Source: Willaertia magna (taxonomy: Eukaryota; Heterolobosea; Eutetramitea; Acrasida; Naegleriidae). Taken from it: a stretch of DNA of 64,000 nucleotides. The position numbers and the translations under genes were made by a program. Location of the stretch: NCBI GenBank assembly GCA_902984215.1, contig CADWAF010005181.1:19157-83156 (forward strand). Direction: 5' to 3'. Positions 43,450 through 55,764 of the stretch are shown here, piece by piece; the first letter of the stretch is position 1, and the number at the start of each line of letters is the position of its first letter. A model generated the notes under the pieces. The model saw only the letters and a list, made by a program, of their open reading frames with translations. It was not told the DNA's origin and searched no databases.

Positions 43450-45870
43450 ATGGAAGTAAAAGAAACTGATTATTTTGAATCATGTTCACGTGGATCAGTA
43501 TATGATAGGTGGAGGTTAAGAGGTGATGATGAAACAAATAGTAATGAAATTAAAAAAACAGTATTTCATAGATATTTAAATGTAGACAAATCAGATGAAA
43601 TTGAAGACGAAGAAGAGTTAGAAGAACCAATTGAAAACTCTGATACGGAATTGGCCATACCAAAATCTTTAGTACCAAACTCACAAAAAGAAAAAAAAGA
43701 TAAAAAAGAAATAAATATTGGTGAAGAAAATGATAAAGATGGTGAACAAAATTTTAAGGAAGATCTTGCAATATTAATTCCTTTTATGTTGAACTATTTA
43801 TTTGAAAATTATGAAAATATTACATATAAAGCAATAGCATATTCTACTGTATTATCATTAGATTATTTAAAGAATTATATAACAAATGAAATTGGGAAAG
43901 ATAATTGGAGAAAAATCATTATTAAAAATAAAGATGATATTCCATCTCCTTTACCAAAACAAACAGTAGAAGAAAATGAAGAACCACTAAAGAAAAAGGT
44001 AAAAGTTGATTCATTAATTCATGAAATATTAATTTATTTACCAATTTTAAATTTATTCACAAAAAAATTTCCAGATATAGTAGTTGATACTAGTGATAAG
44101 AAAGAAGGTGGATCTTTTTCTTTATTAGATTGTTCTTTAAAGAGACAATATACTTTATTTGAAAATGGTGAAAATAAAATTGAAGATGAAGATAGTGAAT
44201 TTTGGTTTTCAAATTGGAAAGATTATATTCTTTACTTATTGTCAAACATAGATTTTATTAGTAATGAAGAACACGAAACACTAAGTTCAAATAATAATAA
44301 TCAAGCATTCACTCACTTTTTATTATTGACAGCTCACTTTATAAAATATTTAAGAAATAAATTATTACCAAAGTATTCATTTAATGAATTTACATTTTGT
44401 TCTGATATGAAACAACATATGGAAAACATTAAAGATGAAGAAATTAGAAATGAGTTGTTGGAATTGAGAGAAAAGAAATGGAAATTTAAATTTGAAATCC
44501 CAACTACTTTAAGTACCTGGTTTACAACCTTTACTAATTTAGAAAATTCATTACAACAAGAAAAAAAGAATGATAAATTAAATGTATTTTTACTACCTAT
44601 TGAATTACAATATGAAATTTTAACTTTTTATTCAGTAAATAAGGTAAAAGATTTATTACAATTAAGATTGATTTGTAAAGAATGGAATAATATAATAATT
44701 TCACCACAAAGGAGCAATCAATTATGGTTGCAATTATGTTTTATTTCTATAAAGAATTCCCCTTTGTATCCATATGTTGGTAAAGATGATATTTATGTTT
44801 ATGGTCCAATAACTTCAGAAGAAAAAGAAATAATTGAAAGAGAAAAGAATGAAAATCTTAATGAAGAATCTACAGTAATGTATAAAAGAACAGTTGTTAA
44901 TCGATTGGCTGGAAAGTTTACTTATGCTCTTTTTAAAGATATTGCAATGAAACAGCAATCAGTCAATCACGAAAGAGATTTGGATGGATTTAAATGTTGG
45001 TATGAAAATATAGGTAAACATTATGCAAAGAAGAATGACCTTGGTTCATTCTTATTAATAGATCCCTTAACTGAAGAAAACAGAAGATATCGTTTTCCAA
45101 GTGTTTGCATTTCTATTTTTATGGATACACAAGACGAAGAAGAATATGAAGAAGAGGATGAAGAATTAGAAGATGAGAAGGAGGAACAAAATTTAGAAGA
45201 AAAAGTAAAGTGTTTAAAGAAAAGAACAAAGTTTGGAGGAAATCCTAATTTATCACTAGAGGACAAGCCTAATAATTTAGGCAGCTTTTTTGGTCAACTA
45301 GATTTAGAGCAAATTGCAGGTCAATCAATGGCTCATGGAGGAATACTACCACAAACAGGAGTGATTTATATATTTATTAAAGATGCACATGTTGACACTT
45401 CTGCTGAATACCCTAAGGAAGTAGAAACTACTTTACTTTATGTCAATCCAACAAGTTCAACAAGTAAAGAAATAACATGTAGTATTGATGTTAACTCCAT
45501 TGATGACGAATATCCATGTGGTGAAGTATGTGAATTACAAAATGGATTAGCTATTCAATATTCAGATAGCTTGTATCCTGGTCATTATGGAAATTGGGGT
45601 TATTGGAAAGATTACATCGCTAGATATTTTGAATTGGCAATGTTATCTTCTTTTAATTCTTCTTATGCAGCGTTTTGTCCTCCTTTAAATGTCCCCTTTG
45701 AACAAAGAAATAATTATTATCAAGTTGTTTTATGTCAAAACTTGGAAAATACAACAGCATTAATAATGGTTGATTTAACTAAAATTAATGAATTATTTGA
45801 AACTGGGAAAATGGTTACACAGTCAAAAATCATTGCTAGTGGTTGCAGATATTACGCGCAAAATGAATGA
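43450..45870 (+). CDS. F-box protein with a DUF1963-like domain
   Basis: Single exon, 806 residues. An F-box lies near residues 380-425: LPIELQYEILTFYSVNKVKD, then LICKEWNNIIIS and LWLQLCF, suggesting a substrate adaptor of an SCF ubiquitin ligase. The C-terminal third has the pattern of the YwqG/DUF1963 fold: TKFGGNPNLSLEDKP, then GSFFGQLDLEQIAG, LPQTGVIYIFIKD and a later TTLLYVNP. A short acidic run (EEEYEEEDEELEDEKEE) precedes it. The N-terminal 370 residues are helical and unassigned. No intron is required. It is the last intact gene before the AT-rich region. Confidence 0.8.
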   Translation: MEVKETDYFESCSRGSVYDRWRLRGDDETNSNEIKKTVFHRYLNVDKSDEIEDEEELEEPIENSDTELAIPKSLVPNSQKEKKDKKEINIGEENDKDGEQNFKEDLAILIPFMLNYLFENYENITYKAIAYSTVLSLDYLKNYITNEIGKDNWRKIIIKNKDDIPSPLPKQTVEENEEPLKKKVKVDSLIHEILIYLPILNLFTKKFPDIVVDTSDKKEGGSFSLLDCSLKRQYTLFENGENKIEDEDSEFWFSNWKDYILYLLSNIDFISNEEHETLSSNNNNQAFTHFLLLTAHFIKYLRNKLLPKYSFNEFTFCSDMKQHMENIKDEEIRNELLELREKKWKFKFEIPTTLSTWFTTFTNLENSLQQEKKNDKLNVFLLPIELQYEILTFYSVNKVKDLLQLRLICKEWNNIIISPQRSNQLWLQLCFISIKNSPLYPYVGKDDIYVYGPITSEEKEIIEREKNENLNEESTVMYKRTVVNRLAGKFTYALFKDIAMKQQSVNHERDLDGFKCWYENIGKHYAKKNDLGSFLLIDPLTEENRRYRFPSVCISIFMDTQDEEEYEEEDEELEDEKEEQNLEEKVKCLKKRTKFGGNPNLSLEDKPNNLGSFFGQLDLEQIAGQSMAHGGILPQTGVIYIFIKDAHVDTSAEYPKEVETTLLYVNPTSSTSKEITCSIDVNSIDDEYPCGEVCELQNGLAIQYSDSLYPGHYGNWGYWKDYIARYFELAMLSSFNSSYAAFCPPLNVPFEQRNNYYQVVLCQNLENTTALIMVDLTKINELFETGKMVTQSKIIASGCRYYAQNE

Positions 45871-46007
45871 GCTTTTTGTAAGGAAAAGAACGTATTCGAA
45901 TAAAAACTGGAAAGGACACTGCTTCAACACACATCAAAGCAATATACCCACTGAAGTAGTTGTATTCTTCATCAATTATTTTGGGGAGTAAATTATGTCT
46001 TTTAAAT

Positions 46008-46395
46008 CAAAAAATTAGTTGTAGTACAACTTGATACAAAGTTTAAAGCTCATAGTTCTGCTGTGAATACAACTTTTTGTAATTTACTTCGTAATGAAAT
46101 AATAATGCTAATCTAGGTAATTAAAGCACCTGAAGGATAATAATTAATGAAAATCATCCATAAAAAGATGTAAATGATAATGAAATATCAGGTGTTTTTA
46201 TTGATTCATTTTGGCTGAAAATTTAAGACCTCGAATTGAAGGTAATTGTTTGTTAGCTGACGAAATGGGTTTAGGAAAAACTTTATAATCAATTACTTTA
46301 TCGCCTTCATCACAAATTAATAATTCAAATATTTCAAAGTTTACGTAAAATATCTGCAGCTATTAACAAGGATTTTGATAAACCAGTTTACGTAA
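46008..46395 (+). pseudogene. Relic of a SNF2-family helicase gene
   Basis: The segment 46253-46285 reads LADEMGLGKTL, the helicase motif I of SNF2/Rad54-type ATPases. The next codon, where the family has the Gln of GLGKTLQ, is TAA (46286-46288), a single C-to-T change from CAA. Upstream and downstream pieces keep coding-like character (VVVQLDTKFKAHSSAVNTTF near 46020; KISAAINKDFDKPVYVN near 46350) but lie in different frames with many stops. The relic sits at the edge of the AT-rich tract and seems to be a partly decayed member of it. Confidence 0.65.
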
Positions 46396-49300
46396 ACTTA
46401 TATTATTTTTTAATTTATAAACTTCTTTGTTTTATTATTATTTTAAATTAAAATTTATTAATTTTTGTTATATTTTTTATAATATTTTTTAAATTATAAA
46501 TAATTTCTTCTTTATTACTTATTATTTTAATAATAATGTATGAGTTTTAAATATTTTTTTTAAATTTATTTTCTTAATATATTTTATTTATTTTCTATTT
46601 TAATTAATGAATCATTAATATTTAAAGTTTTAATTAATTTATTATAATTTTTATTATTTTATTATTTAAATTTGTTTAATTTTTTTTATTTTTTATAATG
46701 TTGCTATAAAATTAATTTTTTAAGATTATATTTAATAAATTTTAATAATTATTTATAATTTTTAGTATTTTTTAATAATTATTAATTTTATAATATTTAT
46801 TAATAATAATTCTTTATAAAATATATTTAATATAAAATTATTTTTTATATTTTTAAATGTAATATATAAATTATTATTAATTAAATTTAAAGTATTTTTT
46901 ATTAAATTATTTAAATTTTTAAAAATTACAAATAATTTACTATATTTCTTTATAAATAAAGATTTTTTTATTTTTTATATTTTAAAACTATTTATTTAAA
47001 ATATTAATATTATAATCTATAAAAAATATATTATATATATTTATTAAATAAATCAGAAATATAAAATTATTATTATTTTAATAAATTAATTATATTAATA
47101 ATTTTTATTTTTTTATAAATTTATTATAAATTTTTATCATATTTGTTATAATTTATTTTTTATTATTATCTTTAATTACTATATTTTTTAAATATTTTAA
47201 AATATAATATTTAAATAAATTATTTTATAATTTATATTTTTTAATTTTTTTATTATAATATCAATTTTTTTTATTAAATATAATATTTAAATCTAAAATT
47301 TTAATGTTTTTATTATTTTATAAATTTAAATATATTTTATTAAATTTTTTAAGTAATTCTGTTAATAAATTATAAATAAAAAAATTATATTTTAATTTCA
47401 AATTATTTAAATTACTTAATAAAAAAAATTAAAAAATAAAATAACTTAAATATAAATTATTTTTATTAATATATAAATAATAAATAATTATAATAAAAGT
47501 ATTTATAAAATTTTATAAAAAATAAACTTTAAATATTATTAAAAATAAAAAATATTACAAATTTAATGTTTTACTATTTTAAATAAAAGATTTTTAAATA
47601 TTTATTTATTTTTTATTAAATTAAATTTAAAATATTATATTATACTAATTTTTTATCTTTAATTAATTATTATTATGATTTTATATTATATTTTAAAAAT
47701 AATATCAGTAAAAATTTAGACTAAATTTTATAAATATTAATAATAAAAAAGTTTATTTAAAGCTAATTTATAATTATGTTAAATATATAGAAAAAAAATA
47801 ACTTAATAATAAAAATAATTATTAATTTGAATGTAAATATTATATTAAAATATTTAAAGTTAAAATATAATATAAAAATTAAAAAATTATCATATAATGA
47901 ATTTAATAATTTAAATAATTTTAATGTATAAAATAATTTAAAATAAATTGTTTTTTATTATTTAAATTTTTTTTATTATTTTTTTAATATAAAAATTATA
48001 TATATTTTTACATTTATATAAAAAAATATATTTTTCAAAAATTTAATAAAAAAATAAATTAAATATATATATTTACTTTAAAAAACCATTATTTTCTATC
48101 AAAATTAATTATTAAAAAAAATAATAAAATAATTTATAATATTTAAAATATTTATTAATTTATTTTTTAGTTAAAATAAAAAATTAAAAAATTTTTAATA
48201 AAAATATTAACTTTAAATATTTTTATTATATAATCTATTATTTTTACTAATTATTAAAAAATAACTTATTAAAAAAAATTTTAATCTCAAAAAATATAAT
48301 ATTTAAAATCTAAAAAATTATTAACTTATTATACTTTATTAATAATCTCTATTTTATTTTTATTATCTTTAGCCATCTATATTTATTTTTGTTAATAAAT
48401 ATAATAATATAAGTCTTAATAAGATTTAAATTTAAGATTTTTTTTATTAATTTTATATATTTATAAGATATTATAATTTTTTTTACTATTATTAATAACT
48501 TTTTACTTATTATAAAAAAATAAAAGTTTTCAATTATATTAATTAAATAATTATAATTTCTGTTCTTTTAATTTAAATTATAAGCAAAAAATAAATTATT
48601 ATTAAATAATTGACTTTTTAATTTCTTTATTTTTTTTTAAAAACAAAAAATAAATATTTTTTTAAGCAAATACATTATAATAATAGTAACAATAATAAAA
48701 AAATTAAGTATGATTGATTGTTGATTATATAATAAATATATTATTTATAATACTTTTATTATTTAATAATTAATTAATTATAATTTATATAAAAAATATT
48801 TATATTGAAATCAATATAATTATTAATAAAATTTTTAACTTTAAATAATTTGATTATTTTTTTTATTTATTATTAATAATAATAAATTATAATTACTTTT
48901 ATTAAATTCTACTATTGACAATTTTTTGAAATTTATATAATAATAAATATTTTGTTTAATAATATAATTAAATTATTAATTTTTTTTATTATAAATTATT
49001 AATTTTTCTTTTTAAATAATAAACAATTAATTAAAATAACAATTTAATTTATTAAAAAAAATAACTTACTTATAGAGAGATAATTAATAAAATATAATAA
49101 TGTAACTTTATTTGTTTTTAATTTTTTAATTTTAAAAAATCTATTTAAGAAAATGGTTTTATTTTATTTTTATTAATAAAAAATGATTTAGTTTATATTT
49201 TAATATTTAAATTTAATATATAATTATTGAGTTTTTAAAATAATAATATTTTATTGAATTTTGATTTTATTTTGAGATAAATTAAATTTTTAAAATTAAA

Positions 49301-52144
49301 AAAATTACTAATGTATCTATTGTAAAATTTTAATTGTTTAATTTTTAAATCTAATTTTTTAACACATAAATATATAATTAAAGGCCAATAAATATTGAAA
49401 TATTAATAAAAATATTAAATTAAATAATATTGATAATAAATTTTGTTATATTTTTTATTTTATTATTTATTATTAACAAATTACTATTAAATTTTCTACT
49501 GTTAAACTATAATATTATTATTGTTTTTTGATTATTTATATTTTATTTTTTGTGTTTATTTTTTATTTTATTATTTAATTATTTATTTTTAAATTAAATT
49601 AATATTAAATTAATATATGAGAGATTTTATTTTTAAAAAATAAAATATTACAAACTTTTACTTTTTTTTATTATAAATATATTAATAAGTTATTTATTTA
49701 TAAAGTAATTAATTAGAAAAGTAAAAATAATTAGTTAATTATATTAATATTAATTAATTAATAATATTTTAATTGTACAATATTTTTATAATTATTATAT
49801 TTGTAAAATCTTTGTTTTAAATTTTTAATTTTTTTTATATAATAATTTTTATTTATAATATTAACAATTTAGCTTTTTTTAAAAATATTTACAAAAAACT
49901 TATTATATTAAAACAATATTAGTAGTATATTTTTTAATAATAAAATTTTACTAATAAATGTATCTATATTAATTTTTTTATTATATTGTTTTAAAGTAAA
50001 TTAAATAAATAATATTTTAAATACTTTTAAATATTAAATTATTTTTTATTTGATTTATTAATTTTTATTTTTTAAACTTTTTTTAAATAATTATTTTTTT
50101 TAAAAATTTTTATAAATTATTTAATTTTTTTTCATTATTATTATTTTTTTCTATTCTTTTTTCTTCCTTTAATAATAACCTACTTATTATTATTTTTTGT
50201 TTTTTTATTAGTATGTTTAAATTTATTTTTTTTTATTTTTTTTTATTAATTAAATTTTAATGTTTTTTAATAAATAAATAATAATTTAAAAAATTAAACA
50301 AATTAATTTATGTGTTTTTATAGAATTATTAAATAAAAAGAAAAACTAAATAAAAAAATTAAAATTTAATCTAATTAATAATAATTCTTCATCAAATTTT
50401 AATAAAACAATAAATTTATTAAATAATTCATTAAATAAAGTAATGAAATTTAATAATGAATTAATTAAATATAAAAAATTATTAATATTAATAAAAATAA
50501 ACATAAAAATAAAAATAAAATTTTTTAATTAAAAAGTATATAAAAAAAAATAAAGAAATTAAGTAATTGAAAAAAAAAATTAAAAAAAAATTAAAAAGTA
50601 AAAGAACAGATTATATAAAATAAGTATATTGATATTATTTAAAGATAGATAATTAAGATTATAAAAAGTTTAAAAATAAAAAAAAGTTAATCTATTAAAA
50701 ATAAAATAAATTATAAAAATAATTTAAAATAAATTAAAGACATTAAATAAAAATTTAAATAAAATAACTAAAAAAATAAAAAAATTATGATAAGACTTTA
50801 ATTATAGAATAATTAAAAAAAAATAAAAAACTAAAAAAAATATAAAAATATAAATAATAAAAAAAAAAGAAAAAAGAAAATAATAATGAAATATAAATAA
50901 TTATAAAAGAAAACTCATTTTTTAATAATGAATATTCTATATTAATAATAAAAGAAACAGTAAAAAAGATAAAAATAAATAAAATATTAAAAATTTTTTA
51001 ATAAATTTTTTAATATCTATTTTTATTATAGTTAATATGAAGAAAAATAAAGAAAAAATTAAAAAAATAAAAAGAAATAAATAAAATGATTTATATTTAT
51101 ATTTAAATTGAAATATTTATTTTTTAATTAATTGATATAATATAATATTTTAAAAAAAATTAAAATATATTTTTAATTGATTTAATATAAAAAAATAATA
51201 TTATTTTAAAAATATTATAGTAGAAAGATAAAAATTGGTTTAATATTAATTAAAAAAATAAAAACTATTTTTTTATAAAAAATCATTATAAACAGTTCTT
51301 TTTTTTTTAAAATAATAACAATAATAAAAAAATAATTAATCTAAATTAATAATATTATTATTTTACAAATAGTAAATATAAAAAAATTATAATAAAAGAT
51401 TTATATATAATTGTATTTTAAAGATTATTTAATAAAAAAAATAAAAAAAATATTATTTTAATTTAATTTTGATTATTAAAAAAAATTTATTATATTTATG
51501 ATTTTATAAAAAATAAATTAAATATTATAAAATTATGAATAGTTTTTTAAATAATTTAAAATAAATAAAAAATAAATATTTAGTTAAATATAAAAATAAA
51601 AAGTTAAATTAAAGTTTTTTTATTAAAAATTATTTATTAATATATTCATAAGAAATAATTAATAATATTTTATATTATTTAATTAAAAAAAATAATAAAT
51701 CTAATAGTAATTATTTTTTTATTAAATTAAAAAATAAATTATATATTTTAATTAATATTTTTCCTTTATTTAATTATTATTATAAATTAAATTTATAATT
51801 TAAAACAATAAAATTATTAATATATATAATATTAATAACCAAATACTTGTTTTTTAATTTAATTTTAAAATATTTGTTAAATATATAAAAAAATTATATA
51901 AAGATATTCTATATTAATAATAGAACTATAATAATAAAAAAAATTAAAAATATTATTTTTTTTATATACTATATAATTATTTTTTATATTCTCTTTATTA
52001 AATTACTTTATCAAAATAAAAAATATTATAATATATTAAAAAAATAAAATATACTCAATTTTTTTTATTATTATTAAAAAATAATTTAAAATCAATTACT
52101 ATAAGTTTTAATAATTTTATTATTATTAATAATAATTTATGTTT

Positions 52145-53320
52145 GAAAATAATGAGTTATTAATAATATTGTTTTATTTAAATGTTTAAATATAGTTTTA
52201 TTGCGATATTTAGTAGATTATAAAAAAATATTTATTGTTGAAAATAATATGAAAATATTATAAAATAATAATTTTAGATATAAACTAAAATATAAAAATA
52301 AATTTTTATTTATTAAATTAAGAAGCACTATTGAATTAAGATTAAAAAATTTTAATAATATAATTAAAGAAATAGTTAATAAATATAAAAATAATATAAA
52401 ATTATATTTTATTATATATGATTAAACTATAAATATTAAATTTTTTTTAAAGACTTAGCTTTTATGTAAAATTAAAGATAAAATAATTAATATAATGATA
52501 AAATTTAAATAAAAAAATAAATAATTTATAAATCTTTATATTAGATAAATTGTAACTAAATTTAATAATATAATAGCTTTACAAAAATTTTATAAATATA
52601 GTAGTATAAATATAATTATATAAGGTAAACCTTAATAAAAGAAATTAGAAAAAAAATAATAAAGTTGTAATTGATTATATTTTTAATATATTAAAAATTA
52701 AGAATAAATTAAAAAATTAATTTATAATAATAATTTTAAAATTATTAAAGGTAAAAAGAAAAAATTATAATTTAAAAGATTAAATATATTTAAATTAAAT
52801 CTATTTATAATAATAAAAATATATTATTTATATTTAAAAAATAAAATAAAAGAATATTTAAATAAAAAGGTTGAAAATAAAGATAGAAATAAAATAAATG
52901 TTTGATAATTATTATGGAGATTAATTATAAATGAATATATAAATAAAATTGAAAGATGAGAAAGAAAAAAAATTATAAAAGATCACTTTTAATTTATAAA
53001 AAAAATCTCAAATATAAATATAAATATAAAACAATTAAAAGTATTAAAAAATATTATAATGATAATGATTTAATTGTAAAATGAAATAATAATATTTATT
53101 ATAATTATATTAAAAAAAATAATTTAAAAAAATATAATTATAGTTGCAAATAAAAAATTAAAAGTATTTATTAAAGTTATATAAAAAAAGAATATAATTT
53201 AATATAAAAGAGATCATGATAAATAATAAATATGATAGTAATAAATATAATAATGAAGATTTTGAAAGAAATTAATATTTTTATAAATATAATAAATTAA
53301 AATATAAGCAAAAAAACAAA
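52145..53320 (+). pseudogene. Hypermutated copy of the tyrosine-recombinase gene
   Basis: Collinear with 56948-58255. The first 300 or so columns align without a gap at an offset of 4,803; by the end the offset is about 4,934, so a little was deleted. In the first 240 columns I count by eye about 42 C-to-T or G-to-A changes (relative to the better copy) and about five others, with no A-to-G or T-to-C. Homology starts abruptly at 52145 (56948 in the better copy), so only the catalytic half is present. The in-frame TAA codons at 56953 and 57064 of the better copy are also TAA here (52150 and 52261). Confidence 0.88.
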
Positions 53321-53339
53321 TATTCTTATATAAACATAA

Positions 53340-54960
53340 TATTATTTATAAAAAATATTTAAAATTTTTTAAATTTAACTAAATTAAAAACTTTAAAAAT
53401 ATATAAATTAATTAACACAAATAAAAATACTTTTAAAATTTTAAAACAATTAAAAGTATTAAATATACTTTATTGTGATTTAAAAGATAAAAAAATGTAA
53501 ATATTTAGTTAATTTAATAATATTATTAATTCCTTTAAATGAAGGTCTTATAAAAAATTGTTTTTAATATTTTAAAAATTTAATAAATTTAAATTACTGT
53601 GATAAAAATTTGAGTAAAGTAATAGTTATAGATGAATTATTATTAAATTATAAATAATTAATAAATATTAACATTTTAGAAAGTAATATATTTGGTAATT
53701 GTTTTAAAAAATTTAAAAATTTAAAGTATTTAAATATTTGTAAAAATATTATTGATGATAGTTTAAGTAATTTAAATAATTTAAAATTATTATGTTTTAT
53801 TAAATATAAAAATATAATTGAAACTTATTTAAAAAATTTATAACAATTATAAAAATTAATTATTAATTTTACTATAATATTTAATTTACAATATATAAAT
53901 TATTTATTTAATTTAAAAGTTTTAAAAATAAAATTAAATATAGAAAATTTAAAAAAATAATGTATATATTAGTATAAAATTTTTAAAAAATTTAAATAAA
54001 TTAGAAGTTTTATAATTAATATTTTATTACAATTCTGGTTTTAATTATAAAAATAAAAATTTTTACAATTTAAAAAATTTAGAATATTTATATATTTATA
54101 ATGTTGAATGTAATTTTAAAGAATTTAAAGAAAAATATTTTTAATATTTAATAAAATTAGTAATATTGTATTGTAATATTGAAATAGATATTTTATTATA
54201 TTTGATAATAAAAAATTTAATTTTAATTTATTTAAAAAATAAATTTATTAATTTTAAAAAAAAATTTTCATATTTAAAAGAACTTAAATATTTATAATTA
54301 ATTAATTGTATAATTGTAATTATAGATAATAATTTAAATAATTTACAACTATTTAAAAATTTAAAATATTTAAAAATTTCTAATTTTACTATTAAAAATT
54401 TAACTATTTACCAAATTTAAAAAAACTTATATTATATTATGTAAAAATTAAAGATAAATAAATAATAAATTTATTAAATTTAATAAAGTTGACATTAAAT
54501 AAATATTTTTTAATTTCTAATGAATGTTTTTTAAGATTAAAAAATTTATTATATTTAAATATTACTTTTCTTAACAGTTTTCAATTAAAGTATTTGTTAT
54601 AATTAAAATAATTATAAAGTTTATATATTTAAAATATTTTATTAGATAACGATTTAATGAAATTAAATAATTTATAGGTTTTAAAATTGAAGGTAAAGAA
54701 AATATAATAAAAATTAAATAATTTTTATTAAATATAAACAAATTAAAGTATATATCTTTGTTTTATATTTAATATTTTTCTAAATATCATATTGAAACAG
54801 TTAAGAATAGAATTAAAAAAGATATTTTTTAAAAATGTTGTTAAAAGTTTGAGATTTTATAATAATAAATAATTTATTAAATGCAATAAATAAATTTAAA
54901 AGTGGTTATAAAATGAAAGATTGTTATTAATAAATTTATTTCATTTTTAGATTAAAAAAT
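53340..54960 (+). pseudogene. Hypermutated leucine-rich-repeat gene relic
   Basis: Short stretches with LRR spacing survive among many stops: ILKQLKVLNILYCDL (about 53440), FKNLKYLNICKN with SNLNNLKLL (about 53710-53790), FYNLKNLEYLYIYNV (about 54060) and LFKNLKYLKISNFTI (about 54345). The recurring aaatttaaaatatttaaa pattern is the nucleotide footprint of the LxxLxxLxL repeats after G+C loss. It directly follows the recombinase relic, so either it was the next gene of the same element or a host LRR family member caught by the same process. The original protein cannot be recovered. Confidence 0.6.
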
Positions 54961-55211
54961 TAAGTTATTAATAAAAGAATTTTAGTCATATATAAGTTTT
55001 ATTTAAATTAAAAAAATAAATGCTATTGTTAAAATAAAAATTTAAAAAATAACCTCAATAAAATACATAAACAGCTTTTAAAAAATCATAAATTATACTA
55101 TTTAATATAATTATTATATTATTTATTATACTTATTTAAAATAATTAAATTTAAAATTAAAAATAATTATAATTTTAAATGATGATCTTTTGATAATTAA
55201 AGAATATTATA

Positions 55212-55246
55212 TTTAGGGTTTGGGTTTAGGTTTGGGTTTGGGTTTT
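55212..55246 (+). repeat. Telomere-like TTTGGG/TTTAGGG repeats, interstitial
   Basis: Five units in a row: TTTAGGG, TTTGGG, TTTAGG, TTTGGG, TTTGGG, followed by TTTT. The G-rich strand points right. The same type of repeat, in the same orientation, ends the window. It marks the sharp right edge of the A+T tract. Confidence 0.8.
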
Positions 55247-55400
55247 CTTTAACCATTTCCCAACCTAATTTGGATAATTTCCCCTTTTTTAGTAGTGTAA
55301 AAAAAATCTAGACCATCCCGAGTACAACATATTAAAAAATTAGGTCACCAAATGCAGTGGTTTAAAAGTTATGATATAGTAAACGATTTTTGTATCCCAT

Positions 55401-55522
55401 GGACTTTGTGAAAATTTCAAAAATTTGCCCAACCTTAGGACATTGCGAAAATTTATAAAAATTTTAGGACATTGCGAAAATTTATAAAAATTTAAGACTT
55501 TGTAAAAATTTATTGAAAATAT
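55401..55522 (+). repeat. Tandem repeat of about 28-29 bp, four degenerate units
   Basis: Units begin with GGAC/AGAC and TTTGTGAAAATTT or ATTGCGAAAATTTATAAA: 55401, 55438-55466, 55467-55494 and 55495-55522. The middle two are almost identical. No reading frame of value; probably subtelomeric minisatellite between the telomere-like repeats and the recombinase gene. Confidence 0.75.
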
Positions 55523-55764
55523 CACTTTTTCAAAAAATTTCAAAATTTATGATATATTTATCATAAATTTATTTAAAAATCCAATTTTTTGAAAATTATA
55601 CAAAATTAAAATTATAAATAAACTTTTTAATTAAAACCCAACCTATATTTAATTTCAGTATTTTTAACATATTAAAAAATATTACTTTATAAAACCCATC
55701 CTACATATATTTTTTTAAAAAATTAAAAAATTAAAATTTATTAAAACAAACAAAAATGAAAATG

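Larger units (their letters stand above)
46396..55205. other. Nearly pure A+T tract, about 8.8 kb, of hypermutated gene relics
   Basis: Almost every 60-base line has only a few G or C bases, far fewer than the intergenic regions at 14.6, 39.5 and 41.2 kb. No long reading frame survives. Parts are recognisable relics: a tyrosine-recombinase gene (52145-53320) and a leucine-rich-repeat gene (53340-54960), both on the plus strand. By eye the plus strand is T-rich before about 50.2 kb and A-rich after about 50.3 kb. Since sense strands here are A-rich, the left half probably derives from minus-strand genes and the right half from plus-strand genes. The edges are abrupt: the SNF2 relic on the left and TTTGGG-type repeats on the right. 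Not mitochondrial in origin, given its recombinase content. Confidence 0.75.

Noticed and set aside
45788..45991. 67-residue frame overlapping the end of the F-box/DUF1963 gene
   Set aside because: Out of phase with the real gene for its first third and lacks any family pattern beyond it.
46396..55205. Insertion of mitochondrial or plastid DNA as the source of the A+T tract
   Set aside because: No rRNA, tRNA or respiratory-gene remnants are seen, while it carries a nuclear recombinase and LRR relics.
46396..55205. Regional centromere
   Set aside because: A+T-rich centromeres exist, but no regular satellite is visible and the gene relics explain the content better; cannot be excluded without chromatin data.
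55401..55522. CRISPR-like array
   Set aside because: Units are directly abutting with no distinct spacers; this is a simple tandem repeat in a eukaryotic genome.
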